64,000 bases of DNA from assembly GCA_029448655.1 (NCBI GenBank), contig JACCLO010000003.1, forward strand, positions 4,154,001-4,218,000, in the 5' to 3' direction. The DNA is from Wolfiporia cocos. Lineage: Eukaryota; Basidiomycota; Agaricomycetes; Polyporales; Phaeolaceae. The notes below the pieces were generated by a model. It saw nothing but the letters and a program-made list of their open reading frames with translations, was not told the DNA's origin and made no database searches. The position numbers were made by a program, and so were the translations under genes. Position 1 is the first letter of the stretch. Each line of letters starts with the position of its first letter. Shown one piece after another: positions 1-10,518 of this stretch.

Positions 1-2
1 TC

Positions 3-494
3 ATCGGTGTTTGGCCGCTACCAGCGACCATCGACGAATGGCAGTCCGCTGCCTCGTACTATGAAAATATGTACAAGATATTCTTGAAACGGGATAAACC
101 GTTTGTCAAGAAAAAGGCTTGGCAAGCCCCGAACCAGAATAATGGACGCGCTAGCGCTCCGACCCCACCGAAGGATCCGAACGCGATGGATGTAGATCGA
201 ATGACCACCCAGGAAAGGGATGATCACATCAAGAAGGGCAAATGTTTCACTTGCCATCAGCCAGGGCATATGTCACGAGACTGCCCAAAGAAACCAAAGA
301 AGTCAGTACACCCCAGGCGAACAACTCGAAAGACTGAAGAAGAAGAAGCCGAGCAAGAAGCTCGCATCGAAGAAGTCTCTGAGGAAGAGACTGAATACAT
401 CACTGTGAACAGAGCGGTCACAGCAATTAGGGCCCTGAAAGCCAAGAACCCCGAGCTTCTAGCTCAGCTCGTAGAAGAACAGGATTTTGCCTAG
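3..494 (+). CDS. gag: Gag C-terminal part with zinc knuckle (Gypsy-1)
   Basis: The open frame comes in from the left edge and ends at a TAG at 492-494. It holds the end of the capsid region, a basic linker and a retroviral-type CCHC zinc knuckle (CFTCHQPGHMSRDC, near 244-285). A Glu-rich acidic tail follows. Gag packages element RNA into cytoplasmic particles, and the knuckle binds nucleic acid. The same knuckle in Gypsy-3 is cut by a stop codon, so this copy preserves the ancestral Arg codon. Pol follows in the -1 register, so frameshifting at the gag end is likely. A run of T lies just before the stop, but I see no classical slippery heptamer. Confidence 0.92.
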   Translation: MGVWPLPATIDEWQSAASYYENMYKIFLKRDKPFVKKKAWQAPNQNNGRASAPTPPKDPNAMDVDRMTTQERDDHIKKGKCFTCHQPGHMSRDCPKKPKKSVHPRRTTRKTEEEEAEQEARIEEVSEEETEYITVNRAVTAIRALKAKNPELLAQLVEEQDFA

Positions 495-3482
495 GAGGGA
501 AGCCCACGGTCTTACCCTCCGAGAAAGCAGCACATGTAATTACCTCGTTCGAGAAGAATCGATCCCTCTTCATCCCGGTAATCATGACGCTGGCAAAACC
601 TGTGAAGTGCAACGCACTAATCGACTCAGGAGCAATGTCGAATTTAATCCACAGCAGAGTGGTAGAAAAATACAAGGTGCCCACACGACCCTTGGAGAAC
701 CCGATCATCGTCAAAAACGTCGATGGAACGGAAAACAAAGATGGATTAATAGATCGAGAAGCCACCATACTCCTACGATATCCAAAGACCCGAAAGACAC
801 TGAAAGTCCGATTCCTGGTAGGATCAATCGGAACAGAGAATATGATTCTAGGGTATGGGTGGCTAAAAGACAAAAACCCCACAATCAACTGGAAGGACCA
901 AACAGTCGACGTACGATCAGTACTAGGGGCAGAAGAAAGAAAACCCGAAACCACGATCCAAATGGATACGGTGGAAATGGTGGTTGCCCCAGAAGGGAAA
1001 TTTCCAACACGAGGAACCCAAGAGGCTGCAGGATACGACCTTTATGCCGCAGAAGAAACAGAGATCCCTGCAGGGGGATGGAAACTCGTCTCCACTGGAG
1101 TAAAAATGAAAATCCTGAAGGGATCGTATGGGAGGTTGGCGGGACGATCGGGCAATACCCTCCGACATGGACTGGAAGTGCAAGCAGGAGTCATAGACTC
1201 AGACTACCGGGGGAATGTGGGAGCCATCGTTTTTAACCACTCAGATAAGGCGCACAGAATTATCCCGGGCATGCGAATAGCCCAGATAATATTCGAACGA
1301 CACCTAACCCCTGACCTTGTAAAGGTTGAAGATCTGGACGAGACAGAAAGGGGAGAAAGGGGTTTGGATCTACAGACCAACCAGAAGAAACAGCACGACA
1401 ATTATACACTCCTGAGGAATACGAAGCAATCTGACGCTTCGTGAAGGATAGCCCTCGAATCATCGGGGAGAAGGGAGAAACACGAAGGAAATTCCGAACA
1501 AAAATGCAGATCATCAATGCTGTTAGAAAAGCATTGACGAAGTCCCAGGAATTCGCACAGAAAACCCGCGAACCAGAAAGGACGATCGAAGAAATGGTCC
1601 CGAAACACCTCTTAGATTTTGCCAAGGTATTCAGCAAGGAATCCGCGGCGGCGTTTCCCCCATCGAGACCCTGGGACCATGCCATCGAATTAAAACCCGA
1701 CTTTGTGCCAAGGGACTGCAAAGTCTATGCGCTGTCACCAAAAGAGCAGCAGGCAATGGACAAATTTCTGAAAGAAAACCTGGCCAAGGGATTCATAGTC
1801 CCTTCAAAGTCCCCAATGGCATCACCCTTCTTTTTCGTCCCAAAGAAGGACGACGGCCTACGACCATGTCAGGATTATCGGTACCTGAACGAATGGACGA
1901 TAAAAAACGTCTATCCCCTGCCACTTATCTCGGAACTCCTGGAAAACTGAAAGGAGCAAAAATCTCTACAAAGATGGATCTTAGAGCAGGATACAACAAT
2001 GTCAGGATCAAAGAAGGAGACCAGTGGAAGGCAGCCTTCAAAACAAACCGAGGGCTATATGAGCCCACGGTTATGTTTTTCGGATTATGCAACGCACCAG
2101 GAACTTTTCAGGCGATGATGAATGAAATCCTGAAGGAAGAAATCCTCGAAGGAGGGGTGCTTGTCTACATGGACGACATCCTCATTTTCTCAGAAGACGA
2201 GAAGACACACAAAGAACGAGAACGGCGAGTTCTCCAGAGATTGGTGGATAACCACCTCTTTGTGAAACCCGAAAAATGCGCTTTCGGCGTCGACAGAGTC
2301 GAATTTCTGGGGCTAGTCATCACCCCAGGAGATATCCAGATGGACCCAGCAAAACTCAACGGGATTAAAGAGTGGCCGACTCCCCGGAATCTCAAGGAAG
2401 TCAGATCCTTCCTAGGATTTGCGAACTTCTATCGGAAATTCATCGATCACTACTCAACGCACACCCGACCCCTGGTAGACCTCACGAAAACGGTCACGGG
2501 GACAGGATTCCAGTGGACGGATAAAGAACAAAAAGCGTTCGACTTCATGAAACAGGCATTCACGACGGTGCCCACGCTAGGAACGCCAGACAAGGAGAAA
2601 CCCTTCATCCTCGAAACAGACGCATCTCAGTTCGCCACAGGAGCAGTGCTGAAACAAGCAGATGAAATGGGGTGCGAACGGCCGGTGGGATATCTCTCAC
2701 AATCCCTTACAACAGCAGAACGGAACTATGAAATCTATGATCGCGAACTACTCGGAATAGTCCGAGCACTAGAAGAATGGCGGCACCTGTTAGAAGGAGC
2801 ACCGCATCGGATCTTGATCCGAAGTGATCACCAGAACCTGACGTACTGGAGAAGCCCACAGCGCCTAAATCGGCGACAAGCGAGATGGCATCTATTCCTT
2901 TCGCAATTCGATCTAAAGCTGCAGCACGTCCCCGGAAGGAAACTGGTCATGGCCGACACACTTTCCAGGTTGTACCACCTTGACGAAAGTGACGAAGACA
3001 ACGAGGGAATAACCGTGATTCCCGACGAGCTCGTAGTCCACGCGATCCAGATCCCAATCATTGATAGAATCAAAAGCGCCAACGATCGAGATGAATCTGC
3101 GGAACAGGCGATCCGCGCCCTAGTGGGCACAGACGAATTCCCCGCGAGAACCGCCGCAGATGATTGGCAGCAAACGGATGGAATATTGCTCTACAAGGGC
3201 AGGATGTACGTGCCAAAAGATGAGGGTCTTCGACGAGACGTCATCTCAAAATACCACGACTCGCTCCCGGCCGGACACCCTGGGATCTGGGGAACGACAG
3301 TACAGGTCACAACCCACTTTTGGTGGCCTGACATGAGAACAATGATAGCGGAATATATCTGGGGCTGCGCAATCTGTCAACAGATGAAACCTGATCGGAA
3401 TCCGATAAAACCCCCACTACAACCGATACCGACGCGAGAAGACGCCCTCCCATTCTCACAATGTTCGGTTGACTTTGTCACC
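485..3482 (+). pseudogene. pol: Gypsy-1 Pol, decayed: protease, dUTPase, RT, RNase H, integrase start
   Basis: Domains in order are: aspartic protease (LIDSGAMSNLI near 614-650), dUTPase (AAGYDLYA near 1025, GVIDSDYRG near 1185, GMRIAQ near 1268), reverse transcriptase (VYMDDILIF near 2163), RNase H (LETDAS near 2608) and the integrase zinc-binding domain (HPGIWG with CAICQQMKPDR, about 3270-3400). Compared with Gypsy-3 there is an extra G in the G run near 1358, which shifts frame inside dUTPase motif 5. A CGA codon has become TGA near 1431, and a base is missing near 1948. The reading frame is therefore in three pieces. The gene ends where Gypsy-2 is inserted, between Asp and Leu of the integrase core start. 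Confidence 0.93.
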
Positions 3483-3487
3483 GATCT

Positions 3488-3858
3488 TGACACAAGCGTG
3501 TTCTCAAGCAACTACTCAGGGGAATATTACTCGCGTGAAAGCGTATTCCTGATCTGAGGCTACTCAAGGCAACAAAGGCCAAGACGAGTCTGGGGTGCTC
3601 CCTGCTTGTCTGGCTGGTATATATGCTCGTAGGCTGTTTGTACATGTTTGGCTACTATACAGTATTACGTAAGCTGATAGACCGTTTAGAGTATGGTAAA
3701 CCCTATCGTAGGTGTAGAGCCACATCAAGGGTGTCCGGGGTCTGTGTAGGCACGTGTGGGGTGTTCGGGGTCCTTGCACGTGATGCATAGGCGGGCGCTT
3801 AGATAAGATAAGAGGCGTCACTGGTAGATGTCTTGTTGGAGAAAATCGGCTTGTGACA
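3488..3858 (-). repeat. Gypsy-2 3' LTR
   Basis: It is a 371-bp direct repeat of 21635-22005 with TG...CA ends. A TATATA box near 3620 (minus orientation) precedes the motif AGACTCGTCTT by about 25-30 bases. That motif is the presumed RNA 5' end and self-primer. Confidence 0.95.
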
Positions 3859-4045
3859 GTACCCCCTCTTCTAGCTGCGTGTCCCCACGCCCAGCAATCA
3901 CTTTGTACATAGTTTGGTCAACATGGCACGGGTGGTCTACGGTTTTTTTGCATATGTGCGGGTTCGCTAGTTGGAGTGTGTTCAAGACCGGGTAGATCCA
4001 GTATCCTATTGATTCAGGTATAGTGGATTCTATCGGCTCTCCAAC
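3859..4045 (-). other. Gypsy-2 3' untranslated region and polypurine tract
   Basis: There is no coding sequence. On the minus strand a purine run (AGAAGAGGGGG) lies directly against the LTR at about 3860-3872, as expected for the plus-strand DNA primer of an LTR retrotransposon. Confidence 0.7.
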
Positions 4046-7000
4046 TCATATCCCGTATTGCATGACCCGTGTTCGTGGATCGCAGAACCAGAAGTTACGA
4101 GCGACGAGCTTCCTTTCGTAGGCGTAGAATGGTATTCTGCCTTTGATTAGAAGCGTAATGTCTATGTCGTCGTATATGATGAACTCCTTCGGGTTCTCCC
4201 TAAGTCCCATTTCCTGAGCTTTTCGTTCGAAGTCCTCCCATTCAGGATCCCACTTGGTTTCAGAGTGGTCCCAACCAGTGTTTCTATTTTTCCACTGGTT
4301 GCCTGGGGCGGATGGTCTGGCTTCGAAGAATTTTGTAACGAGCTCTTGGTAATGGTTCAATCCACGTTTTCGTTCCCATGTCTTGGTCCCGTCAGACCAC
4401 TCGACTTCTAGCTCGATTCGCCCTCGGTCTTCCCTGGATTCGAGGATCCTGAGAGGCCTGCGAATGTCATTGCTTTCTGTCAGTGTACTGTGGTCTTGAT
4501 TGGGGAAGGCGGGCGGTGTGTATGGTAGGAGTAAGACCTCGTTGAATACTGGGTATATCCCGCGCATGTCTGCGGGGAGGTCTAGTTTGTATGCTCCGTG
4601 CCCGACCTTCTTCGTGACCTTGTATGGTCCAAATCGCTTGGAGTCAAGCTTTTTGGTTGGGTGGCCCATGTTTATGTTGCGGCCGTCGACCCAAACTAAG
4701 TTGCCCTCAGAGTACGATAGTGGCGATGCCCGTTTCCTATCGTAGTACTCTTTCATGCGTAGTTTAGCTTTCTCCAGGTTCTGTGAAGCGAGTTTGGATA
4801 TGGTGTGCATATGTTCGACTCAATCCTGTGCTACCCCCTCTTCTTGGTCTGGCGCCTCTACACCTGTGAAGGGGTGGTATCCGTGCGTAAGGTAAAAGGG
4901 ACTGTATCCCGTGCTACTGTGTACGTGTGTTTTGTACGCAAAGCTTGCCAGCGGGAGTAAGTCTGGCCAGTTCGTATGAGTATCATTAATAAATAACCTA
5001 AGGTAGACCTCGAGTTCCTGGTTCATACGTTCCGTTTGCCCGTCTGTCTGTGGGTGGAACGCGGTACTCGGGTTTCCCTGTATGCCTAGTCTACGGTATA
5101 CGTCTTTTATAAATTCTGCTACGAATTGTGGTCCTCTGTCGCTAAATACTTTCTTTGGTAGTCCGTGTTGTGTATATACTTTGTCTATAAATATGTTGGC
5201 CCATCCTTCGGCCGATAGTTTAGTCGTTGTTGGTACAGCTATATAGTCCTTTGACTTCATATCTACTACTACAATGATTGCGTCATGGCCCTTGGAAGTG
5301 GGGAGTCCCGTGATCATATCGACGGAAATGTTCTCCCAATTGTGTGCTGGAGTCGGGTTCGGGTTGAGTGGAGCCGCGCGTTTGGATCGGTCTGGCTTGG
5401 CGGCCTGGCACTTGATACAAGCCTTGACGTACTGGCAGATGTCTGAGCGCATCTTGGGCCACCAGTAGTGTCGGTGTATGGCAGTATACGTGTTTTCGGT
5501 GCCAGGGTGTCCTGCTGAGACGGTGTCGTGGAACGAAGAAATGATTTTTCCGATTAATTCTTCGTCCCGAGGGATAATTAACCTCCCCCTCCTATATCGC
5601 AGACCGTCCTCGGTCGTTTCCCCTACTTCTACTCCTTCCTTTCCATCGTAGAGAGCGGCTTCCGCTTTGGCCCTCTCTTTTACTTCGTCGTGGGTAATAC
5701 CTTTGAATACAGTATAGAATGAGGATCGCAGCCTTTCTGCGCTATCTTGGATGAAGAGGTGTGGCTTCAGGACGACTTGCCCTTCGAGGTGATCCTTGTT
5801 GTTGCCGTGATCACTTCTTCGGGAAAGCCCATCGGCCCTTCCATTGGTTTTGCCGGGGACGTGCACGAGTTGTAGGTCATACTCGGCGAGTTCCGTCATC
5901 CACCGGGCTTGTCGCGGATTAATTTTCTGTGGAGTCTTAAAATATTCTAAGTTCTTATGGTCCGTTAGTACTTCTACAGGGTGTTTGCCACCCATTACGA
6001 AATGCCGCCATTCATCAAGTGCGCGCATGATGGCAAGGAGTTCTCTGTCGTAGATCTCGTAGTTCCGCTCTGCCGGTAGCATTGTCTTACTCTGGTAGGC
6101 GATGGGTTTCCAAATGCCGTCCTGCTTCTGCATGATGCAGGCTCCGGTTGCGAAATCCAAAGAGTCTGCCTCGATGCGGAAAGGATCATCGTCATTTGGT
6201 ATCCCTAACACGGGTGCTTCGATAAATATTTTCTTTAACTTATCGAAGCACTCTTGTTCTGCCGTACCCCACTGCCAAGGCGTGTCCTTGGTTAGGTTTA
6301 TCAGTGGGTGTGCTACCGTGGAGAACTTAGGAATGAATCTCCGGTAGAAGTTTGCAAATCCTATGAAGGACTGCACTTCTTTCTTGTTCCGAGGTGCGGG
6401 CCATTCAGCCACTGCCGCCACCTTTGCGGGGTCCATACGGATTTGCCCGTGAGAGATTATATGTCCTAAGTATTCTACTTCCGACTTCATGAACTCGCAT
6501 TTCTCTGGTTTACAAGTCAACTTATTTTGACGGAGAACGAGCAGAACCTTGCGCAAAATCTCCTTGTGTTCTGCCTCGGTCTCCGTGAAAACAAGTATAT
6601 CGTCTAGGTATACAATGACCTTTCCAGTCATTATCAGGTCTCGGAAGATGTCGTTCATCAAGGTCTGGAATGTGCCCGGTGCGTTGCACATTCCGAAGAA
6701 CATCACTAAGGGTTAATACAATCCCCTATTAGTGATGAAGGCGGCTTTTTCTTCGTCGCCTTCCTTGATTCTGAGGTTCGTGTATCCCCAACGAATGTCC
6801 AATTTAGAGAAGTACTTAGCTCATTTCAGCTTGTTGAGCAGCTCCGTGATCAGAGGGAGCGGGTATCGATTCTTCTTGGTCATCTGGTTCAACTTCCGGT
6901 AGTCCTGAATGGGTCTCAGTTTCCCATCCTTCTTTTTGACGAAGAAGAATGGTGCCCCCCATGGCGACTTGGATGGTCGGATTCGTCCAGTCCGTAACTG

Positions 7001-8988
7001 TTCTTCTAGAAAGTCGTCTAGCGCCTCTTGTTCTCGGGGCGATAGCGCATAGATCTTGCCAGCGTAGGGTTCGGAGTTCGGTAGGAGTTCTATGGCGTGG
7101 TCCCACGGTCGTCTTTCGGGGAGGTGGTCGAATTCCGTTTCCTTAAACACGTCTTCGAATTCGTGTAAGTACTCTGGTACCACTTCCTCGAATGTCTTGG
7201 CTTCCGTGGTTTTGCCGGTGGCGATGGCGATCTTGGTTGCCTTCGTCGCGCGGACTCGCTCAGCGATGTCGGCCCGGCACTCGTCCCTATTCCGTAACCA
7301 TGCGTCAGCAAAGATGTAATATATATGGTCACCCTCCTCGATCTGCTCATGTTCGCAGTCGCAGGTGAAGGTGATTCGGCGTTTCTTCCAGTCGATGGTG
7401 GAGTTGTGATCTTCCAACCAATTGAAGCCGAGAAATATGTCAGCCGAGCTCAGCTCGGTGACGTGGAACTTGCGCGTTTCCAAATGCGTGTCGATCTGCA
7501 TCTGGAGTTCGACATAGTGCGTCATTTTGCCCACAGCATTGGTACTACCGTCAGCGTTGTACAGTTTGACGGGTCGGTCTAGTGGGAGTTGCTCGAGTTT
7601 GTGTTCCTCCACGTAGGCATGACTGATGACCGATCCCGTTGAACCGGAGTCTATCAGTGCTTTTGTGAAGAGGGCGCGTCCGTCCGGGCGGTGGAGGGTG
7701 ATCGGTACTTCGATCTGCCTTCCCCGTTTTCCCGTCTGGATTACCACTACATTCCCTCTGAGTTTCTCACCAGTAGAGCCAAACCCCTGTGTTCCGCGTC
7801 TGGTTTCCCTGATGCTTTTTACTATGCGCGTGTCTGGTGTCATGTTGCATTCGAGTATGAACTGGGCGATTCTGTCCCCATACTCGACCTGATAATCTGT
7901 TCCGGTTTGATTATTCAGTATGACTTTTAGTCGACCGGTGTAGTCTTCATCGACTACCCCGGCCTCCACGTCGACTCCCTTCAAGGCGAGTCCGGATCGT
8001 GGAGCTATGCGACCGTATACACCGGGTGGCATTCGGATCATTATGCCTGTATCCACGGTGATACGTTTCCCGTTTGGTATAACGACTTCCTCCGCGGAGT
8101 GAAGATCGTAACCCGCGGCTCCTTCGCTTTTGCGCTCAGGGGGAATTGCCCGCGGGTGGTCTAAGTATATGTTGAGCGTGACAGCCTTCTTCTTGGCTCG
8201 TCGACGCCGCATTTTCTTTTCCGTCTTTTTCTGGACTGTAGGCTTAGATGCGTCTGCCATCTGCACATCTGAGTCTACAACCGGGTCTACGTCCATAGGC
8301 ACATAGTTTACATTAATAGAGGAATTAAGCACGGTTTTATCCTCCCGCCAAGCTCCGGTGAGAGGCTCCTCTGAGGCTGTTACAAACGAATCGTCGGAGC
8401 ATGTTGAAGCTCCATCGTCGTCACCAGGCGCCAAGTCTACAGAACGTGGTACAGATATGTAATCAAATATCGGGGCCCTGGTTCCTAGCCCATATAGTCC
8501 ATCCACTGGTTCGTTACCCTCCATGGCAGAGTCGGAGATAGAGACATTTACTGGTTCCTCGATCTCCAGAACTGAAAATTTATTATTAGAGAGGGGACGT
8601 ACCTGAGTGAATCCGGCCTCCTTTGCAGCCTCCGGATTTTCCTTGGCCCAGGCAGCCACCATTCGCACGAAGTCCTCCTGGGATACTTCCCCAAGAACTT
8701 TTTCTGCGGGTGGGCCTTCGACGGCCTGGCGGGTGCGCGCCGGTTGTGAGGGTCCGGCACCGGTGTTCCCTCCACTGGTAGCTGCTCGGGGCTTCCAGTT
8801 GGGTTGGTGCCAGACGGGCTTGTTGCAGCCCTTCCCTGGTGCCTCTGCTTGTGTTTTGCTGCAAGAGTGGCACTTCCTCTTGAGCAAGTTGGCCCGTTCT
8901 TCTGCGGTGGGCTCGGACCGCATGGTTCCCGATGATGATGTTGTCGCCCGACCCTTTCCCTTGTCGGCAACGCCCTTACCCGTGTCAC
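4046..8988 (-). pseudogene. pol: Gypsy-2 Gag tail and Pol: dUTPase, protease, RT, RNase H, integrase, chromodomain-like end
   Basis: Reading leftward, the Gag tail has a non-canonical Cys/His cluster (CHSCSK) and an acidic linker. A dUTPase follows with all five motifs: [29 protein letters not shown] and [10 protein letters not shown] (about 8190-7770). Next come protease ([11 protein letters not shown] near 7650), RT (VYLDDILVF near 6600), RNase H, integrase with HHCC (HPGTEN, CIKCQAAKPDR) and DDE core (FSDRGPQF), and a C-terminal chromodomain-like segment near 4480-4330. dUTPase precedes protease here, unlike Gypsy-1/3. The frame is collinear throughout but has TGA near 6821, TAA near 6712 and TGA at 4820. 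The gene continues into the gag on the far side of the KDZ element. Confidence 0.93.
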
Positions 8989-8996
8989 GACCGTGG

Positions 8997-10243
8997 CACC
9001 TGTACATTACCCAATCGATAGCTAATTAGCTTGGCCTACACGTGAGGCGCGCATAGCCAGTTAGCTTACAATTCGCGTTCAAGGCGTGCTGCCAGTTTCC
9101 TCCTGAGGTAGCCTGAGAAATTACCTTTTATAACAACATGTACTGTGAGCGCTGCCGACGGGGCGCTGCCGGCTCGGCACAGGATTCCCGTGCCCAACGA
9201 CGCGCGCGCGCCCTTCGGCGCCTCGCCGCCGCCGTCGCGCACGATGAGCGCGGCTCCTACCTCAATACTCGGCCTTTTCGCACGGTTCTTTCTACGTTAC
9301 TAGGTTAATAGATAGTCTGAATACGATTATGACAACGATTTGCGTAATATATGAGGTCTTTGGGGTGGATTGACGGGCGAATCCTTGGATGACGCGGGAC
9401 GGGCGGCCCGAGGCACGTGCAGCCTGGCGCGCGCCTCTCCTAGCGGCTGTCAGCGCCTAATGAGCCCCGCGCCGCGCGCCCGGGGAAGCGCCCTATCGCG
9501 CCTGGGGAAGCCCCCTGCCGCCGCCGCAGCGCACGATGAGCACGGGTCCCGCGTCGACGGCAATCATTTCACGCGAATTTTTTTGCTTTCTATAGTTCTC
9601 AAACGTTATAGATTCAATTGTAGAAATTAAATTCGAATAGAACTGATATTTGGGATGGATGGGTGGCCGGTTTGTGGATGACGCACGCCCTGGAGCACGT
9701 GCACCGCTCGGCGCCTGCGCCCTCCAGTGGCTGTTGGCGCCTAGTGATTGGCGCAGATGGCGCGCGTCTATCTTATCGGCTCAAGATGGCTCAGCAAACC
9801 TTCGTATGCCGAGTGTTCTCTTGCTCACCTTAGCTTTCCGATGGCTCTAATGATAAAATCCAAGCTGTCATCGAATCTGGTGTCCTCTGACACCAGCTAT
9901 CTCTTCAGGTGCGTTTTCTAACTCAGCTTACCATATCTTATCTAACGGGCGCTCCGTCCGATCTCCCATCCATCCCTCGACCTCAGTACAAACACCAGCA
10001 CTCCTAGTACGCCCAACTGGCGTGCTCTCTACGCGTCTTCGAAGACAGCGATTATTACCTACCACAGTCCTACGTCGACCGCAAGTTCAAGTTCAAGTGC
10101 GTATTTTAATTCAGCTTACCATATCTTATCTAACGGGCGCTCTGCTCGATCTCCGATGCATCCCTCGACCTCAGTACAAACACCAGCACTCCTAGCAAAT
10201 CTAGGCTACCTCTCCGATGGCTCTAATGATAAAATCCAAGCTG
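8997..10243 (+). repeat. KDZ left terminal inverted repeat, 1247 bp
   Basis: It is the inverse of 18075-19321 with very few differences (for example one base near 9191). The outer part has GC-rich blocks separated by AT-rich ones. The inner part contains two copies of a subrepeat (about 9924-10010 and 10112-10200, sharing ACCATATCTTATCTAACGGG). It also contains a fused piece of the element's own transposase gene at 10008-10082. Confidence 0.95.
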
Positions 10244-10518
10244 CTATCGAATTCGCTATCTGTCTAAGACGAGTTTGTCTCTTTCGCTGTACTGATTGTT
10301 CTCTACGTTCCTGACTTCTCGCCGATCGTGATCGATTGATCTCTTGCGCTTCGTTTCTTTTCGGAGCGCCAGGTCTTTGATCTCCGTTATCCATCACGTG
10401 CTGTAATAATACATTGTGCGAAGTGCTCGTCTTCCCTAAGCCTGAGCGTGCGCGCTGCTTCTGAGGGCTTTCTCTGTTCCTGCTTTCCTTCTAAATACTA
10501 CTTGCTGTATATATCTCC

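Noticed and set aside
487..1236. Long Arg-rich plus-strand ORF over Gypsy-1 protease and dUTPase
   Set aside because: It is an alternative frame over conserved protease and dUTPase coding sequence.
8548..8988. Minus-strand ORF overlapping the Gypsy-2 Gag tail
   Set aside because: Shadow frame of the Gag/dUTPase frame that rejoins gag after excision of the KDZ element.
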